Positions 25,401 to 36,752 of a stretch of DNA of 64,000 nucleotides are shown piece after piece. This DNA comes from Alopecurus myosuroides. Lineage: Eukaryota > Streptophyta > Magnoliopsida > Poales > Poaceae. Under the pieces are notes generated by a model that made no database searches, was not told where the DNA came from, and saw only the letters and a list, made by a program, of their open reading frames with translations. The stretch covers positions 113,927,392 through 113,991,391 of the forward strand of contig CM054059.1 of assembly GCA_028641055.1 (NCBI GenBank), in the 5' to 3' direction. Positions within the stretch are counted from its first letter, which is position 1. Each line of letters opens with the position of its first letter. A program made the translations under genes and the position numbers.

Positions 25401-27097
25401 TGCTAGCCCTATGTGTAGTTGTTTCTTTTACGAACCTATCACATGAATCCCTTAACCCTGATATTGCCTCACCACCACTCCTACAACCCCATTGATTGAG
25501 CCAGTGTCTTACTAGCATGCTTAGGTTGTTTTGCTCGAGTCTGTTACCCGTTACTTTCTGTTACTATTTCATTATGTTCTGGGGGGCTCGATGTTTAATC
25601 AATCAGTCATGCTAATGTTATTGTTAAATAATTATTTGATGATAAGGCACCGGCAGGAGGCCCTTTGTGGTTTTGAAGCCTGCTAGTGTCGACCCTAATA
25701 GGAAAAGGGTCTTGTCTACTGATCCATGATGAGCGCACTACCCGCATGTGGGAAGCGAGTATGGGCGCCCCCCTCAATTTGATTCGATTCGCATCTCGTC
25801 CAAATCGCCTCATTTAGTTCGTGTTTTCCATTTGCCGCATGCATGTTTTTGCGAGCCCAGCGTAGGGTGGAACTTTTGTAGTCGGCATATAGGGGGACAC
25901 GGTCTTAGAGTGCTATGAGGGTCCCTTTTCTTCGGGGCTTGATTAGCCGTGCGCCCAAGGTGCTTTGGGCTTTATGCGAAGAAGAGTTGAGTTGTGTTGA
26001 GTGCCCCGCTTGGTGGGAGGCATCCCATCTGGCGGGTTATTCATACGTGTACGGCCAAATTGGTGCAACCCTGCAGGGATAATCTTCTCGAGAAGCCGTG
26101 TTTTCCGCGGTTATGGTTAACTTGGTGAAAGTACTGGCTAACAAGAACTCAGGACAACTTAAACCTAATGATTCACAGTCTCACACCCAATGATTAACAA
26201 CTTGACTAGTAATAGGATTTTTGACACAACAACTTGATTCATCTTTAATCCAACCGTGTGAGTTATCCTCGGATTGCTTCTTTGGATAAGGGGCGAGATC
26301 CAGGATGGGTTTGTTTGAAGTTATCTTTCAGTTGGTTACAATACTCGATCTTATCTTCTTTCTGTTAGCCGGAAGTGATAGAATCTCTGTAGTTGGTTAG
26401 CGCAGCCAGTTGCAGCATCTTTTATATCCCCTCTCTTCCGTTGAACCCAAGGCATCTGTGCTTGGTGTTGACGGGCTACACTTTGGTGAACTGTGAGTCT
26501 TGCTTGCCAGTACGTCTGTGTACTGGCCCCTTTGGGGTTGTGGTTTCCGCAGACTACGCTTACGAGGATCCCAGTGACGGCTACTACGTGGAGTTTGACG
26601 AGGCTGCTGACGAGTAGGTAGCGGACCCGGGCAGGATCCGAGACTACGTGGATGGGCTCAATTTTTCTTTCAGTTCCCGGCTTCTTAAGCCTATTTGGAT
26701 TTGTCTGTACTCAGACCCCTTTGAATGCTTCCGCTGAGATGTAATGATGTTATGTTGGGACATGTGTCCTCTGGATGATTGTATTTGCTATCTCTGCTCT
26801 AGTGAGAGCTATTTGCAACTTATTTCAATCTTTTGTGTCTTAGAGATATGTTGTGCTATCATTCTGTTACAAGCCGTTGACGTACCATGTGTGTATGGTA
26901 TGAAGTACGTCAATGGTAGTGTCCTGATTTCTATGGGATAGTTTACGTCGACGCTGAACAGATAGGGGTTGGTTGTCACACATACGTGTGTTGGCCTACT
27001 CGTAAGAGGACGCGGGTGCCGGTAAGCCCCGTAATCCAATCTACTACTGTTCAACGGAACGGCGAGTATCCTTTAGAAGTCCGGGTGCGACAAAACG
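22454..27097 (+). mobile_element. Solo LTR insertion with AAACG target site duplication
   Basis: AAACG at 22454-22458 and again at 27093-27097 flank a single LTR beginning TGTAACATCCC and ending GGGTGCGACA. No internal domain is present, so two LTRs have recombined to one. Removing the insert restores continuous Tat2 integrase sequence, which proves the boundaries. Confidence 0.9.
22459..27092 (+). repeat. Tekay-type solo LTR (4.6 kb)
   Basis: The layout resembles 18881-22402: TGTAACATCCC head, AT-rich segment, GC-rich block (about 23100-23900, with CCTATATCT at 23273 as a possible TATA and a CCCTAACCCTAG stretch), a second AT-rich segment (24240-25100) and a tail. Short acidic coding-like pieces occur near 25250-25330 and 26560-26617. 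A hairpin with a tRNA B-box-like GGTTCGAGCC is at 24022-24055. No retrotransposon protein is encoded. Confidence 0.8.
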
Positions 27098-27422
27098 AGA
27101 CCTTGTGCTCCCAAGATCCGCCATTTATCAGCAAGGATTGAGACGCTACCATAGTTGGAAAAGCAGGCATCGATGTTTCAAAGAAGGTGACCTAGTGCTA
27201 AGATTGGTGCAAGAAAGGAAGCACAAGTTAGCCCCATTCTGGGAGAGACCATTTGTCATCAGCAAGGCTATGAAAAATGGATCTTATTATCTTGTAGATA
27301 TTCGAGACACGGAAGATGATCCCAAGCGTCCGAATCAAAAAAGAAAGAGAAAGATAGATGTTGAGCTAGGAGAGACAAAAAGGCCCTGGAGCATCCAGCA
27401 GTTACGTCCCTTCTACACTTAG
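27093..27422 (+). pseudogene. Tat2 integrase C-terminus
   Basis: The frame reads SAIYQQGLRRYHSW, FKEGDLVLRLVQERKHKL and RPWSIQQLRPFYT, then stops at 27420-27422. It aligns with the end of Tat1 pol (4880-5175), which ends AQLRPYYT. The rest of Tat2 gag-pol should be left of the window, beyond the nested insertions. Confidence 0.88.
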
Positions 27423-28036
27423 TTCAATTTCTATGTAAACATCTTTGAGATCATGAAATAAAGTTGTCGGAATTCATGCATTACTGTTTTATCTGTTTTC
27501 ATACAAAGCATAAGTCCTCCTTATCTATTTCCCAATGATCTTTCAAAATACTCAATGTTAACCCGAATTGTGCCTGCGAGCTCAGAGTTAAAAAACTGAA
27601 CGATTTTCAGCCTAAGGAGGCTTAAGGAAACCCAGATTGTGCCTGCGTGCCTGAGTTTCATACAAAGTTCCTTACTTTTTCTCTAAGTATTATCTGATTG
27701 TTTTTATGTTGGGTCACTGGAGCTAGTAAGTAAAAATTCCTTTAGTATGATCCATGTTTCCGAGTTTCGACTGATTGGTTATACCCAGTCACTTGGCATG
27801 AAGATTAGATACTATCGAGCCATTTTAAACACTAAGGACAGTAAGACATATAAACCACATAACTTAGAAGATAAAGGAATAAAAACCCGGAAAACTTGCG
27901 AAGAATTAATAATTTAACTGCAAAAGCGGAGTACTTGTTTATACAAAAGAATAGAAAGCATTACAATAAGGTTTACATTGTAAGAATAATAATGCTTCTA
28001 TTTTTCCCATCTCCTACTCAGGACCAGGCAACTTCT
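27423..28036 (+). other. Tat2 untranslated region after pol
   Basis: No gene is seen. An imperfect direct repeat with ATTGTGCCTGCG occurs near 27564 and 27635, a minor internal duplication. Confidence 0.5.
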
Positions 28037-31000
28037 TCAGGCATCCGACTCTTCCTCGCTGCTGGATTTCTCGGGAGTTGACGGGATTGCTTCTTCGGGG
28101 TAGAAGGTGGAGATGTTCACCATGTTGGCAATCTTGGTGGCGTGACCTTTGATATCATCAAAGATGTTGGCCCGTTGAGTTTCCGTGTATCCCTGAGGAA
28201 TGCCGGACGCCACACGCCAAGATTTGGCAGTAGGGTAGTGCATGCGCATGAGCCCAAGGGCCATGCGTGCATCACCGCGAGCCGCAGAACGGAGCAGGGA
28301 CTCCTTGTGATTCGGTACCTCCACGTTGGCTTCCGGAAGTTTTTCAACTTCCGAGAACTCCCTAGATTTAGCGGGAAGATTCTTATTAATAAGTAACATT
28401 CCCGCAGCCTTGATCGCGGTGAAGACCTTCCCGAAAGCCTGGACTCTTTCAATCCGGGTAAGCTGGGAGTTACCTCCTGTTTCAATCAGCACACAGGTGT
28501 TAGAAAAAACAGGAGAAGAGGAAACAAGGAAAATTCCGGTAAAAGGTCAAGTAACTTACCGAGAATCCGGTCCATTTTGGTGCCTTCCTCCAGGCGCTGG
28601 TTCAAGGCGTTCTCCAGATCCCGGATGGTGGCCTTGTCTTTATCTCCCTGGCTGGAGGCCTTAGACTCAGCAATGCCAACAGCTAGTTGGCTGGCCTCCA
28701 AGTCCTTCTGGAGCTTCACAGTTAGCTTGTGAAGATCCAGGTTCTCGCGGCGGAGGTTTTCGGCGTTGCGGGCATCTTCAGCAATTTGTTTAGCTTTCGC
28801 CAAAGAAGCTGAAAAGCAAGTAAAGGAAGAGTTAAAAACTCGGAAAACTACTTATAAAAAATCACAACTGAAAGCAGAGAAATATTTTACCTGCTGATTC
28901 GCTCAGCTGTTGCTGAGTGGATGCCAGTTCTGCCTCCTTATCCTCAAGAATGGAAAGAAGGGTTCTCACCTCCTTGTTCTTGATGGTAATTTTATTGAAA
29001 ACTTCCATGTTGATGTTCTCAGCAGTTTGCTGAAACACGGAAAAGAGACAAAAAAAATGCTTAAGTTAAAAACAAGCATAACAATGAAAAAAGCATTAAT
29101 GCAAAAGTATGAGTTTGACTTATTGCTTGGGGGCTAGATATATTTACCTGGCTCATCTTGGTCAGGATTGCCAAGTTTTCATTGAATTCTTTTGCATAGT
29201 CGGCAAAAATAATCCCAACATGGCAAAGGCCGTCCTGGATGACCTGCCGAGGTGAAAACACGAAGTTATTCATGGCCAAGGACGGATCAGAGGTGCTAGA
29301 GCGAAGAATTTGGTAACCCACGGACGAATGTATTCGTGTTCATCAAATGGTTCTTCCATTACCTTACAGTCTTTGTCAAAAGTCGGAATGGGTTACTCCT
29401 CAGTTGTACGAGAAGGGCCACCCGTTTCCGACACCACCCTTTCCCTCGCATCCGTCTCGGATGCAATAGGATGGCTGGTCGGCAGGGGATACTCTTCCTC
29501 CCTTGCAGATTGGTTTTCTCCTCCAGGAGCAGCTGGGGTAGCTGGAGCTACAGCAGAGGATGGATGCACCCCCTTGCCAGTAGCTGCCTTATGTCTCTTC
29601 AGCTTCTTTGGCTTCAGAGAAGTAGGAGCAAGGCTGCAAAGGAAAGGAAGAGAAGGAAAATTTCGAGAATTTAGTTTTCCGAGATAGTAAAATGACTCCT
29701 GCGACCAAAAGCATAGAAAAATGGAAACCCAGATGATTACTTGGAAGTAGCGACGGGAATTCCGTCAAGTTCCACCATCTCTTCAGCAGTTGATGTCTTC
29801 TTACGTTTCCGACCACCAGAAAACTTGGCACGCATTGCTTCCAGTTCGGCATCGGATCCAAGGTCTTTTTGGTGAGGCCGGCGAACTATGGGAAAATAAT
29901 GAAATCCGACTAAGTCAGGAAAACTGAGAAAGACAAAAATCCGAGAAATTGCCCAAAGAGTAAAGAACATTACCTTTGGAACCGGGTTTCCTCCATGGTA
30001 CATCTCTCGACTTTCTTCATATTGGTCGCGTTTGGCGACCAAATGATTAAACCGCTTTTTGAAGTCCCTCTTCGAGAATGCCTTGTCCGTCCCCCTGATT
30101 GTATCTTCCGGGCCCTTGTATTCACACAAAACCCGGTTTCGATGCGCAAGAGGTTGGTTGCGTCTTCCGAACCAACACAAAACGGTGTCGGTTCCAGTAA
30201 GAGGAGGTTTAGAAGAGACGAGTTTGGCGATACGCCGCTTAAACCTAAGCAAATCCGGCGGTAGAGTCTGAACTGCCTCCACTGACCAATTATCTTGGGG
30301 AGTGGCAGCGCAGTTGGTGAAAGGTGGAATCCCTGTTTCCTTTCCAGGAAACGGGATGTCTTGGTGGTAGAAGAAGGAACCCGTCCAGAATTTGACGGAT
30401 TCCGATGTTTTGATCTTGGGGAACCAATCCTCCCTGAATCTACGCAGGGTGAAGGATATGGTCCCGCGAGTCGGGAGTGCGCCCTCTGAGGGGTTTCGCT
30501 TAACCCCGAAACAATACTGCCAGAAATCTAACCTAGCTTCTAATCCTAGATACCCTTCAAAGAGGGCCTGGAACCCGGCTAGATAAAGAATGGAGTTTGG
30601 AGGCAGGTTGTCGGGTTGGATGTTATAGTGGCGGAGAACTTGAAGAAAGAAGGCGGAAGTCGGAATTCCCATACCTCGAGAAATATGCAAGGTCAGGAGA
30701 ACCCTTTCCCTGGCATTGGGCAATGGCTCGGACTCGTCTTCTTCATGCCGCCATTTACCCTTCACAATCAGCCCCTCCTTCTCCATTGTCGGTAGAAGCG
30801 AAGGGTCCAAGTTGCCCCTGCTCCAATTGTTGGGCATCTCGCCCTCGTCTTCGGCTCCGGCGGCGGCGGCTGCAGCGGCGAGCTCCTCCCCGACGAGGAG
30901 GATTTTCTCTTCCGCCGATTCAGGGACGAGAGGCGGAGGCGGCGCATAGGAAGAGGCGTCCAGGTTCTCAGCCGCGAGAGGAGGATCCTCGCGGGCCTGG

Positions 31001-31305
31001 TCGCCGAAAGTTTTCTCCGGCGCGCTGGCGGCGGCGCGGCTCGGAGAGTCGAGTTGCGGGTCGATGTTGTTAATGATCTCGTCGATGTCGACGGATACCG
31101 AGTGCTCCTCTGCGGCGCGCGGTGAATCACCGGTGTCCATTTGCGGGCGGCGCAGTGAGGGTCTTGAGCTTCCGAGGAAGAAATTCTGGGAACGGTGCCG
31201 GACATACACGTGCTCTGCTCTTGCTAGAAGAACCTTGGCTCGGGGGCTATGGCGCTTGGGAGCAGGGAGGTGAAGTGACAGCAGAAGAATCGCCGGAGGG
31301 CTCAA
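28037..31305 (-). CDS. Tat2 antisense gene (multi-exon, PF04195-like plus coiled coil)
   Basis: It is the counterpart of the Tat1 antisense gene and better preserved. A TATA box at 31312-31321 implies transcription start near 31285, so the likely start codon is the ATG at 31140 (MDTGDSPRAAEE) rather than upstream ones. Exons in order: the domain exon down to about 29737; an Ala/Pro-rich exon after TTTGCAG near 29635; an exon ending NLAILTKMSQ near 29150; a coiled-coil exon (KEAELASTQQQLSESA, near 29030-28890); another heptad-rich exon (about 28810-28558); and the last exon from about 28490 to the stop at 28037, ending SSSEEESDA. Introns have GT-AG borders. A TAA at 29394 in the second exon may be an error of my border choice or a real lesion. 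Function is unknown. Confidence 0.65.
29737..31140 (-). CDS. Tat2 antisense gene, first coding exon(s) with PF04195-like domain
   Basis: From ATG 31140 the frame stays open to 29737. Residues about 1-130 are acidic and Ala/Pro-rich (low complexity). A conserved block follows (LHISRGMGIPTSAFFLQVL, LRHYNIQPDNLPPNSI, LDFWQYCFGV, FWTGSFFYHQDIPF), the same block as in Tat1. After NPVPK a stop-free intron-like segment (GTAATG... to CCCATAG, about 29875-29975) may be spliced out. The C-terminus is basic (GGRKRKK). No catalytic motif is evident. The intact frame contrasts with the disrupted Tat1 copy. Confidence 0.7.
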   Translation of the reverse strand: MDTGDSPRAAEEHSVSVDIDEIINNIDPQLDSPSRAAASAPEKTFGDQAREDPPLAAENLDASSYAPPPPLVPESAEEKILLVGEELAAAAAAAGAEDEGEMPNNWSRGNLDPSLLPTMEKEGLIVKGKWRHEEDESEPLPNARERVLLTLHISRGMGIPTSAFFLQVLRHYNIQPDNLPPNSILYLAGFQALFEGYLGLEARLDFWQYCFGVKRNPSEGALPTRGTISFTLRRFREDWFPKIKTSESVKFWTGSFFYHQDIPFPGKETGIPPFTNCAATPQDNWSVEAVQTLPPDLLRFKRRIAKLVSSKPPLTGTDTVLCWFGRRNQPLAHRNRVLCEYKGPEDTIRGTDKAFSKRDFKKRFNHLVAKRDQYEESREMYHGGNPVPKVMFFTLWAISRIFVFLSFPDLVGFHYFPIVRRPHQKDLGSDAELEAMRAKFSGGRKRKKTSTAEEMVELDGIPVATSK

Positions 31306-31311
31306 GGGAGG

Positions 31312-31321
31312 CTATTTATAG
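31312..31321 (-). promoter_or_regulatory. TATA box of the Tat2 antisense gene
   Basis: Minus-strand CTATAAATAG, identical to the Tat1 box at 10325-10334. It lies downstream of the LTR on the antisense strand, so the antisense gene does not use the LTR promoter. Confidence 0.75.
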
Positions 31322-31714
31322 CCGGAAAACCTTTGAGATGCGCTTCAACGGCTCTTTGTATCTTTAGATCTTCAACGCGTGTCACTCGCCGGAAAATTCG
31401 GGAAATAAGGAGACGGGTGATTATTGCTATCTCCTCGTTTCCCGCGAGAATCTGTCAGAGATACATTTCAGGGTTTCACTTTGGGAACCCAAACGTCCTT
31501 GACGTCAGCATGCTTTTATCGGTGGCGTAGGAAGTTCCTTCTCCACGAAGGCTCGTGTAAGAGAAAGTCGGATTTTTTTCCCGAAATCCGAGTTTCGCGT
31601 TAAGGCATGATTTAAGGGAAATAAGAATCGAGATGAAGAGCCAACATTTTCTCGGAAATACTTCAAATTGACAAAAGACGGCGAATTGAAGTCTCAATCC
31701 TTCTTGGAGGCTAA
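31322..31714 (+). other. Tat2 region between antisense promoter and 3' LTR
   Basis: No gene is seen. It would carry antisense promoter elements and ends with CTTCTTGGAGGCTA, the likely polypurine tract, before the LTR. Confidence 0.5.
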
Positions 31715-32252
31715 TGTACCGATTAGGGGTATATCCGGCATTGTCCTAAAGAGCCGGATTGCCAGGGTGGTCTGATTGGTAATGGATCACAGTCCATTAG
31801 GCGGCCCAGTAAGCTGACGCGCAGAAGCCGGATTCTAGAAGAACCCGGACCACGACCCACGTGGTGCGGCTCGGAGTAGAAGGCGGATTCTTTCCTTCCA
31901 AGTTAGAAGGTTACCATAGTCTTCTAGGTTTCCTTTCTGTAATCCCTAACCCGGCTATTTATATAAAGCCGGACGGGAGAGAAGAAAGACATAGACAATT
32001 AGCTAGAAGCCAACTCGCCGAGAAGTTGATCCTCGTCGAGTTAGCGAACCCAAACTCACATTGTACTATGTATACTTCAGGCTTCAACCCTGATTTAGTG
32101 AGATTGCAGGAGTAGGAACGCCGCTTAGTTGCGACGTACCGAACCTGGGTAAACTTTGGTGTCCATGGTTGTCATACTACCACGTTCCCCCATGTCTCGA
32201 CCCGTAGGCTCATGGCACCCCCATCTATGATCCCTACTACGATGTCTCGACA
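31715..32252 (+). repeat. Tat2 3' LTR (538 bp)
   Basis: It starts TGTACCGATTAGGGG and ends TCTCGACA. TATATAAA at 31960-31967 is the LTR TATA box. The layout parallels the Tat1 LTR, but the sequence is diverged, so the two elements belong to different subfamilies. Confidence 0.75.
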
Positions 32253-33521
32253 ATATTGATTCATGGACTAAGTGTAAAGATGCTTTCATTGGAAAATATT
32301 ATCCTCCTGCTAAGATTATATCCCTGAGAAGTGACATAATGAATTTTAAACAATTTGATAATGAACATGTAGCTAAAGCTTGGGAAAGAATGAAAACTAT
32401 GGTGAAGAATTGTCCCACTCATAGACTGACTACTTGGATGATTATACAAACTTCTTATGCATGACTAAATTTCTCCTCAAGGAACCTATTGGATTCAACT
32501 GCAGGAGGTACCTTTATGTCCATCACTTTGGGAAATGTAACAAAGCTTCTTGATGATATGATGATAAATTATTTAGAGTGGCACACTGAGAGATCTCCAC
32601 AAGGTAAGAAGGTAAATTCTGTTGAGGAAACCTCCTCTTTAAGTGAAAGGCTTGATGCTTATGTCTATGCTTTTTAATGGTAAAGCTCAAGTTGATCCTA
32701 ATAATGTTCCTTTAGCCTCTTTGGTTGCTCAAGAAGAGCATGTTTATGTAAACTTTATTAGAAATAATAATTTTAACAACAATGCTTATAGAAATAATTT
32801 TGGTGGAAACAATTATAAGCCCTATCCTCCTAATAGTGGTAGTGGTTATTCTTATGGTAGATCTGGAATGCCTAGTGAGGAAAGGATTGTAGAAGTTGAA
32901 AAAGAAACTAAGAACTTTATGCAAATGCAATATGAACAAAATAAGTTTTTTACTATAACTATGGAAGAACAATCTGCGATGTTGAGAACTATTAGCCAAC
33001 AAATTAGAAATTTCAATAGAGAAATCTCTGGTTTGCAAGGTAAAATTTCAAGTGTTGAGATTAGTATTTCGGCCCTGTCAGAGGCACAATTTTCTTTGAT
33101 CAATAAAATGGCTGCTAAAACTGAAACCATTGAAGATAATCCTTTTGCTGCAACCAATGCCATCCAAGTTCAGATTGATAATAATGTTAGGTTGATGGCT
33201 GAATTACGTGCTAGGTGGGAAAGAGAAGATGAATTGGCTAGAAAGAATAATATTGCTAGAGTTTGCACTATAACAACCACTAGTAAAAATGAAACTCCAA
33301 GTGCTAGTAAACCTCCTACTATCAATGGTAAAGTAATTGGTGTTAATAAAGTCCCTACTCCTTTGGTGAAACGTGCTAAATTGCCTCAAACTGCTGAAAT
33401 TGCTCCTAATAAAAGTGCTGAAATTTTTAGAGGTCTGGGAGATAATGGTCCCATTACTTTTGATGATAATAATTTTGATTTTGATGATTTCCATATCTCT
33501 GAAGTTATTATGTTCCTATAA
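32253..33521 (+). pseudogene. Athila2 gag
   Basis: Reading starts at the Tat2 border with IDSWTKCKDAFIGKYYPP and KAWERMK, typical of the retrotransposon gag domain, and is broken by a stop near 32463 and a frame change near 32640. The long part 32643-33521 is Asn-rich around 32750-32850 and Gln/Glu-rich helical after. It ends at 33521, shortly before the protease frame. Gag would form the particle. Confidence 0.7.
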
Positions 33522-33551
33522 AAGCTTGCTATAAGTCCCAATGCTAGTGCC

Positions 33552-34109
33552 ATGAATATGGCCTTTACTAAACATATTACTAATGCTCTCATGAAAGTTA
33601 GGGAAGAAAAATTGAAACTTGAAACATCTATCCCTAGGAAATTAGATGATGGTTGGGAGCCTATCATTAAGATAAAAATAAATGATTTTCATTTCAATGC
33701 TTTGTGTGATATTGGTGCTAGTATCTCTGGTATGCCTCAAAAGCTTTATGATATGCAGGATCTACCACCGTTGGAACACTGTTATTTGGATGTTCATCTT
33801 GCTGATAATGCTAAGAAGGAACCTCTTGTTAGAATTGATGATGTTCTTATTATGGTTAACAATAACCTTGCCCATGTGTATTTTTTTGTTAGAAACATTT
33901 AATGCAATGCTTCTTGTCCTATTGTTTTGGGAAGACCTTTTCTTAGAACTGTTGGTGCTATTATTGATATGAAAGAGGGGAGTATTAAATATCAATTCCC
34001 CCTCAAGAAAGGTTTGGAACACTTTCCTAGAAAGAAGATGAAGCTAACTTTTGAATCTATTATTAGAGCAAGATATTATGTTGATTCTTCTTCACTTGAA
34101 AATACTTGA
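33552..34109 (+). pseudogene. Athila2 aspartic protease-like region
   Basis: The first part (to a TAA at 33900-33902) holds ALCDIGASISGMPQKLYDM, the active-site strand with Asp-Ile-Gly-Ala. After the stop the same frame continues ASCPIVLGRPFLRTVGAI and GLEHFPRKK to the stop at 34109. It aligns with the Athila1 frame (14445-15263). One stop is the only lesion seen. Confidence 0.8.
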
Positions 34110-36752
34110 GTTGCCCTTTTATACCTAGCTGAAAGGAGTTAAAGAAAAGCGCTACCGGAGACAACCCATTTTATTTCGCTGTTTTCAACCCGTTTTATTT
34201 CGTTTTCTTTGGTGTGCTTTGCACCTGGGTGTTGTCTATTTCCTTAGAAACCCCGCTGTATCTTTTCTTTTGTGTTTTTGTTGAGCCAAGTAAAGACTCT
34301 AGTGGAAAGTTGAGGCTATATTTCGGATTTCTGCACAGGAAACAAATTTCTGCTGTCCACTGTTAATTCCGTAAAACATCACAGAAAATTAAAAATGATC
34401 TGGGTTTTTTTGTGCGTAATCCTAATTTATATATGAAAATTTTCTTAGTTGACCACTTTTTGATTTGAGCAACATAAGATTTTTGAAATAATCGATCTTT
34501 ACCTTCTATTCTGTTTTGACAGATTTCTGCCATTTATTGCATTTGCATCTTAATATTTTTCTTTTGGTGTTCTTTTGAGAAAAGGAGTTTTCAAAGAAGT
34601 TGTGGCAGTAGCTAATGTGTTTTTGAGTGTTAGACTTGTGTTGAAACTGAACCATGTGAATTTATTATTTCTATTGCACTAACATTGCTAATGAAGATTG
34701 TGAGAAGTTTGGTGTGAAGGAAGTTTTCAAGGGTCAAAAGAAGAGGATGATATGATGTGATCAAGAAGAGTGGAAATTCTAAGCTTGGGGATGCCCCTAT
34801 GGTACATCCCATAAAATTCCAAGAAGACTCAAGCGTCTAAGCTTGGGGATGCCCAAGGCAACCCCTTCTTCATCAACAAATTATCAGGTCACTTCTAGTG
34901 AAACTATATTTTTATTCGGTCGCATCTTATGTGCTTTACTTGGAGCGTCTTTTATTTTTGTTTTCAGTTTGGTTTTGTTTTTTGCTTTCACTTTTTTTCT
35001 TTTTAATAATCTTGGTTGGGCCCCAGCATTCTTTTATTGGAGAGTGGCACGCTCCGAGTTTTCATGAGAATACTTTGTATTCTTAATCTCTGTCTCGCTG
35101 CTGCATTTATTTAGCTCCTGTTTTGCATGCATCTCTTATTAGAGTTGTTAGTTTTAGTAGTGTTATGTGAGTACACTCATGTTTGCTTGCTGTATCATAA
35201 AGAGTATTTTTGTTAAAGCATGTTTTGTATGGTGCTTGTTGGGAGAAGAAATTTTTTGCTTGAAGTAGAACTTATAACTACTAGTAGAAGCTTGTATAGA
35301 CTGTGGCTAGAAATTTTTCATGCCATGCTCAATGTTATATTAGTTTTAAAGCCTTGTGGTTATTGAGTATCATGAATATCCTCGAATAGCTGAGAGTGTT
35401 TAATATGTCTTGAAAGATTCATGAGTTGTTCTTGTCATAGTAAAGCATCAATATATGGTATTCTCTTTCGAATGTTTTATTTGGTTCACTTGGCACATGC
35501 TCAAACCATGTCACGAATAGCCTCCTTGACCACTTAGTTTTTGAACTTGCGATACTTATTATGTTTTAATTAATGATGCTTATGTCGCTATGCATGATTA
35601 TGGCTCTTATGCTCTCTTGATTTGTCGCTCCTAGTCTTTTGCTAGCTTCCACCTGTACTGAGTATGAGCTCTACTCGTGCATCCAAACTCCCTTATACCA
35701 AAGTTTTTCCATTTGTGTGCACCATACCTACCTACATGTGGTATTTAACTGCCACTCCAAGTAAATTTCTCATGTGTTACCTTTAAAACCTTCAAAATCA
35801 CTCCTGCTTTATGTTCCTGTTTTTGCTCATGAGGACGTCAATAGAGAATCTTTATCTCACTTGTTGATTGGATTTCACACCCTGGACTAGTGGCTTCATC
35901 CGCTTATCCAAATGATAGAAGAGCTGGCAACGGGGTGCCCAACCCCAAATTAATACAAACAAATTCTCTTCACTATTTTTGCCCCTAATTTATCAGTCAA
36001 AACATAATTGTGTAAACAAAAGAGAAACAGGGATGACCTTCTACACCAGTTGCGTCCTTCACCATGGGAGCCGCTCTTGTGAATCCAGTTGGCTTGTGAT
36101 GTACTATATTTTCTGTTTACCATTCGTTGACATTAGCATACATCTCCCAAAATATAGACACTCTGTGTCAAACTTTTAATACCTCTATTTAATAAAATAA
36201 AAGCTCTAGCACATGAGTTGATCCCTGCTTCCCTCGGCGAAGGGCCTTTCTTTTACTTTTATGTCGAGTCTCCATCTTCTAACTTTATGCACAGTTGAGA
36301 GAGCATTTTTGTCATTCTGAGTTCTATGTGCATTTGTCCCATAAACATCAATAATTATTTCATAATGTGATATTATTTGTTCTTAAATTATTCGTTCTAG
36401 TCTTCCTCATGAATTTTGAAGGTGTCCTGGCATTTATGTTTTGCCCCACTCTTAAGGACTAGCGAAATATCATTTTGCCATGCTTTCTCTATACCTAAAA
36501 TAAACGTCTACCTTTCTTTGCATTATTATTCATGATCCTTTATTTGAGATACTCTTCGTGATGCAAATTAATTGCTATGCTTTATTATTAAAGTTCTATT
36601 TATCATGTTTATGTTTGAAGTTCTATGATCTCAATGTACATATGCTTTTACATTAGATTGATCAAGTTTATGGTAGTAGCATGTCACCTCAAAAATTATT
36701 GTTTTATTGTTTACCTACTCGGGGACGAGTAGGAACTAAGCTTGGGGATGCT
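34110..36752 (+). other. Athila2 untranslated 3' region with polypurine tract
   Basis: AT-rich and without recognisable coding. AAGCTTGGGGATGC occurs at about 34780 and 34838 as internal copies of the polypurine tract and at 36738-36751 as the functional one. The part from about 36030 is repeated, diverged, at 38405-39112. Confidence 0.65.

Larger units (their letters stand above)
27093..32252 (+). mobile_element. Tat2: Tat-lineage Gypsy element, 3' part
   Basis: It comprises the integrase end, an untranslated stretch, an antisense gene (28037-31305) and a 3' LTR (31715-32252), the same order as Tat1. It continues leftward through 22403-22458 and beyond the window. At its right edge the gag frame of Athila2 starts directly (ATATTGATTC), so Tat2 is inserted in Athila2 gag. 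The target duplication is probably ATATT but cannot be checked. Confidence 0.88.
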
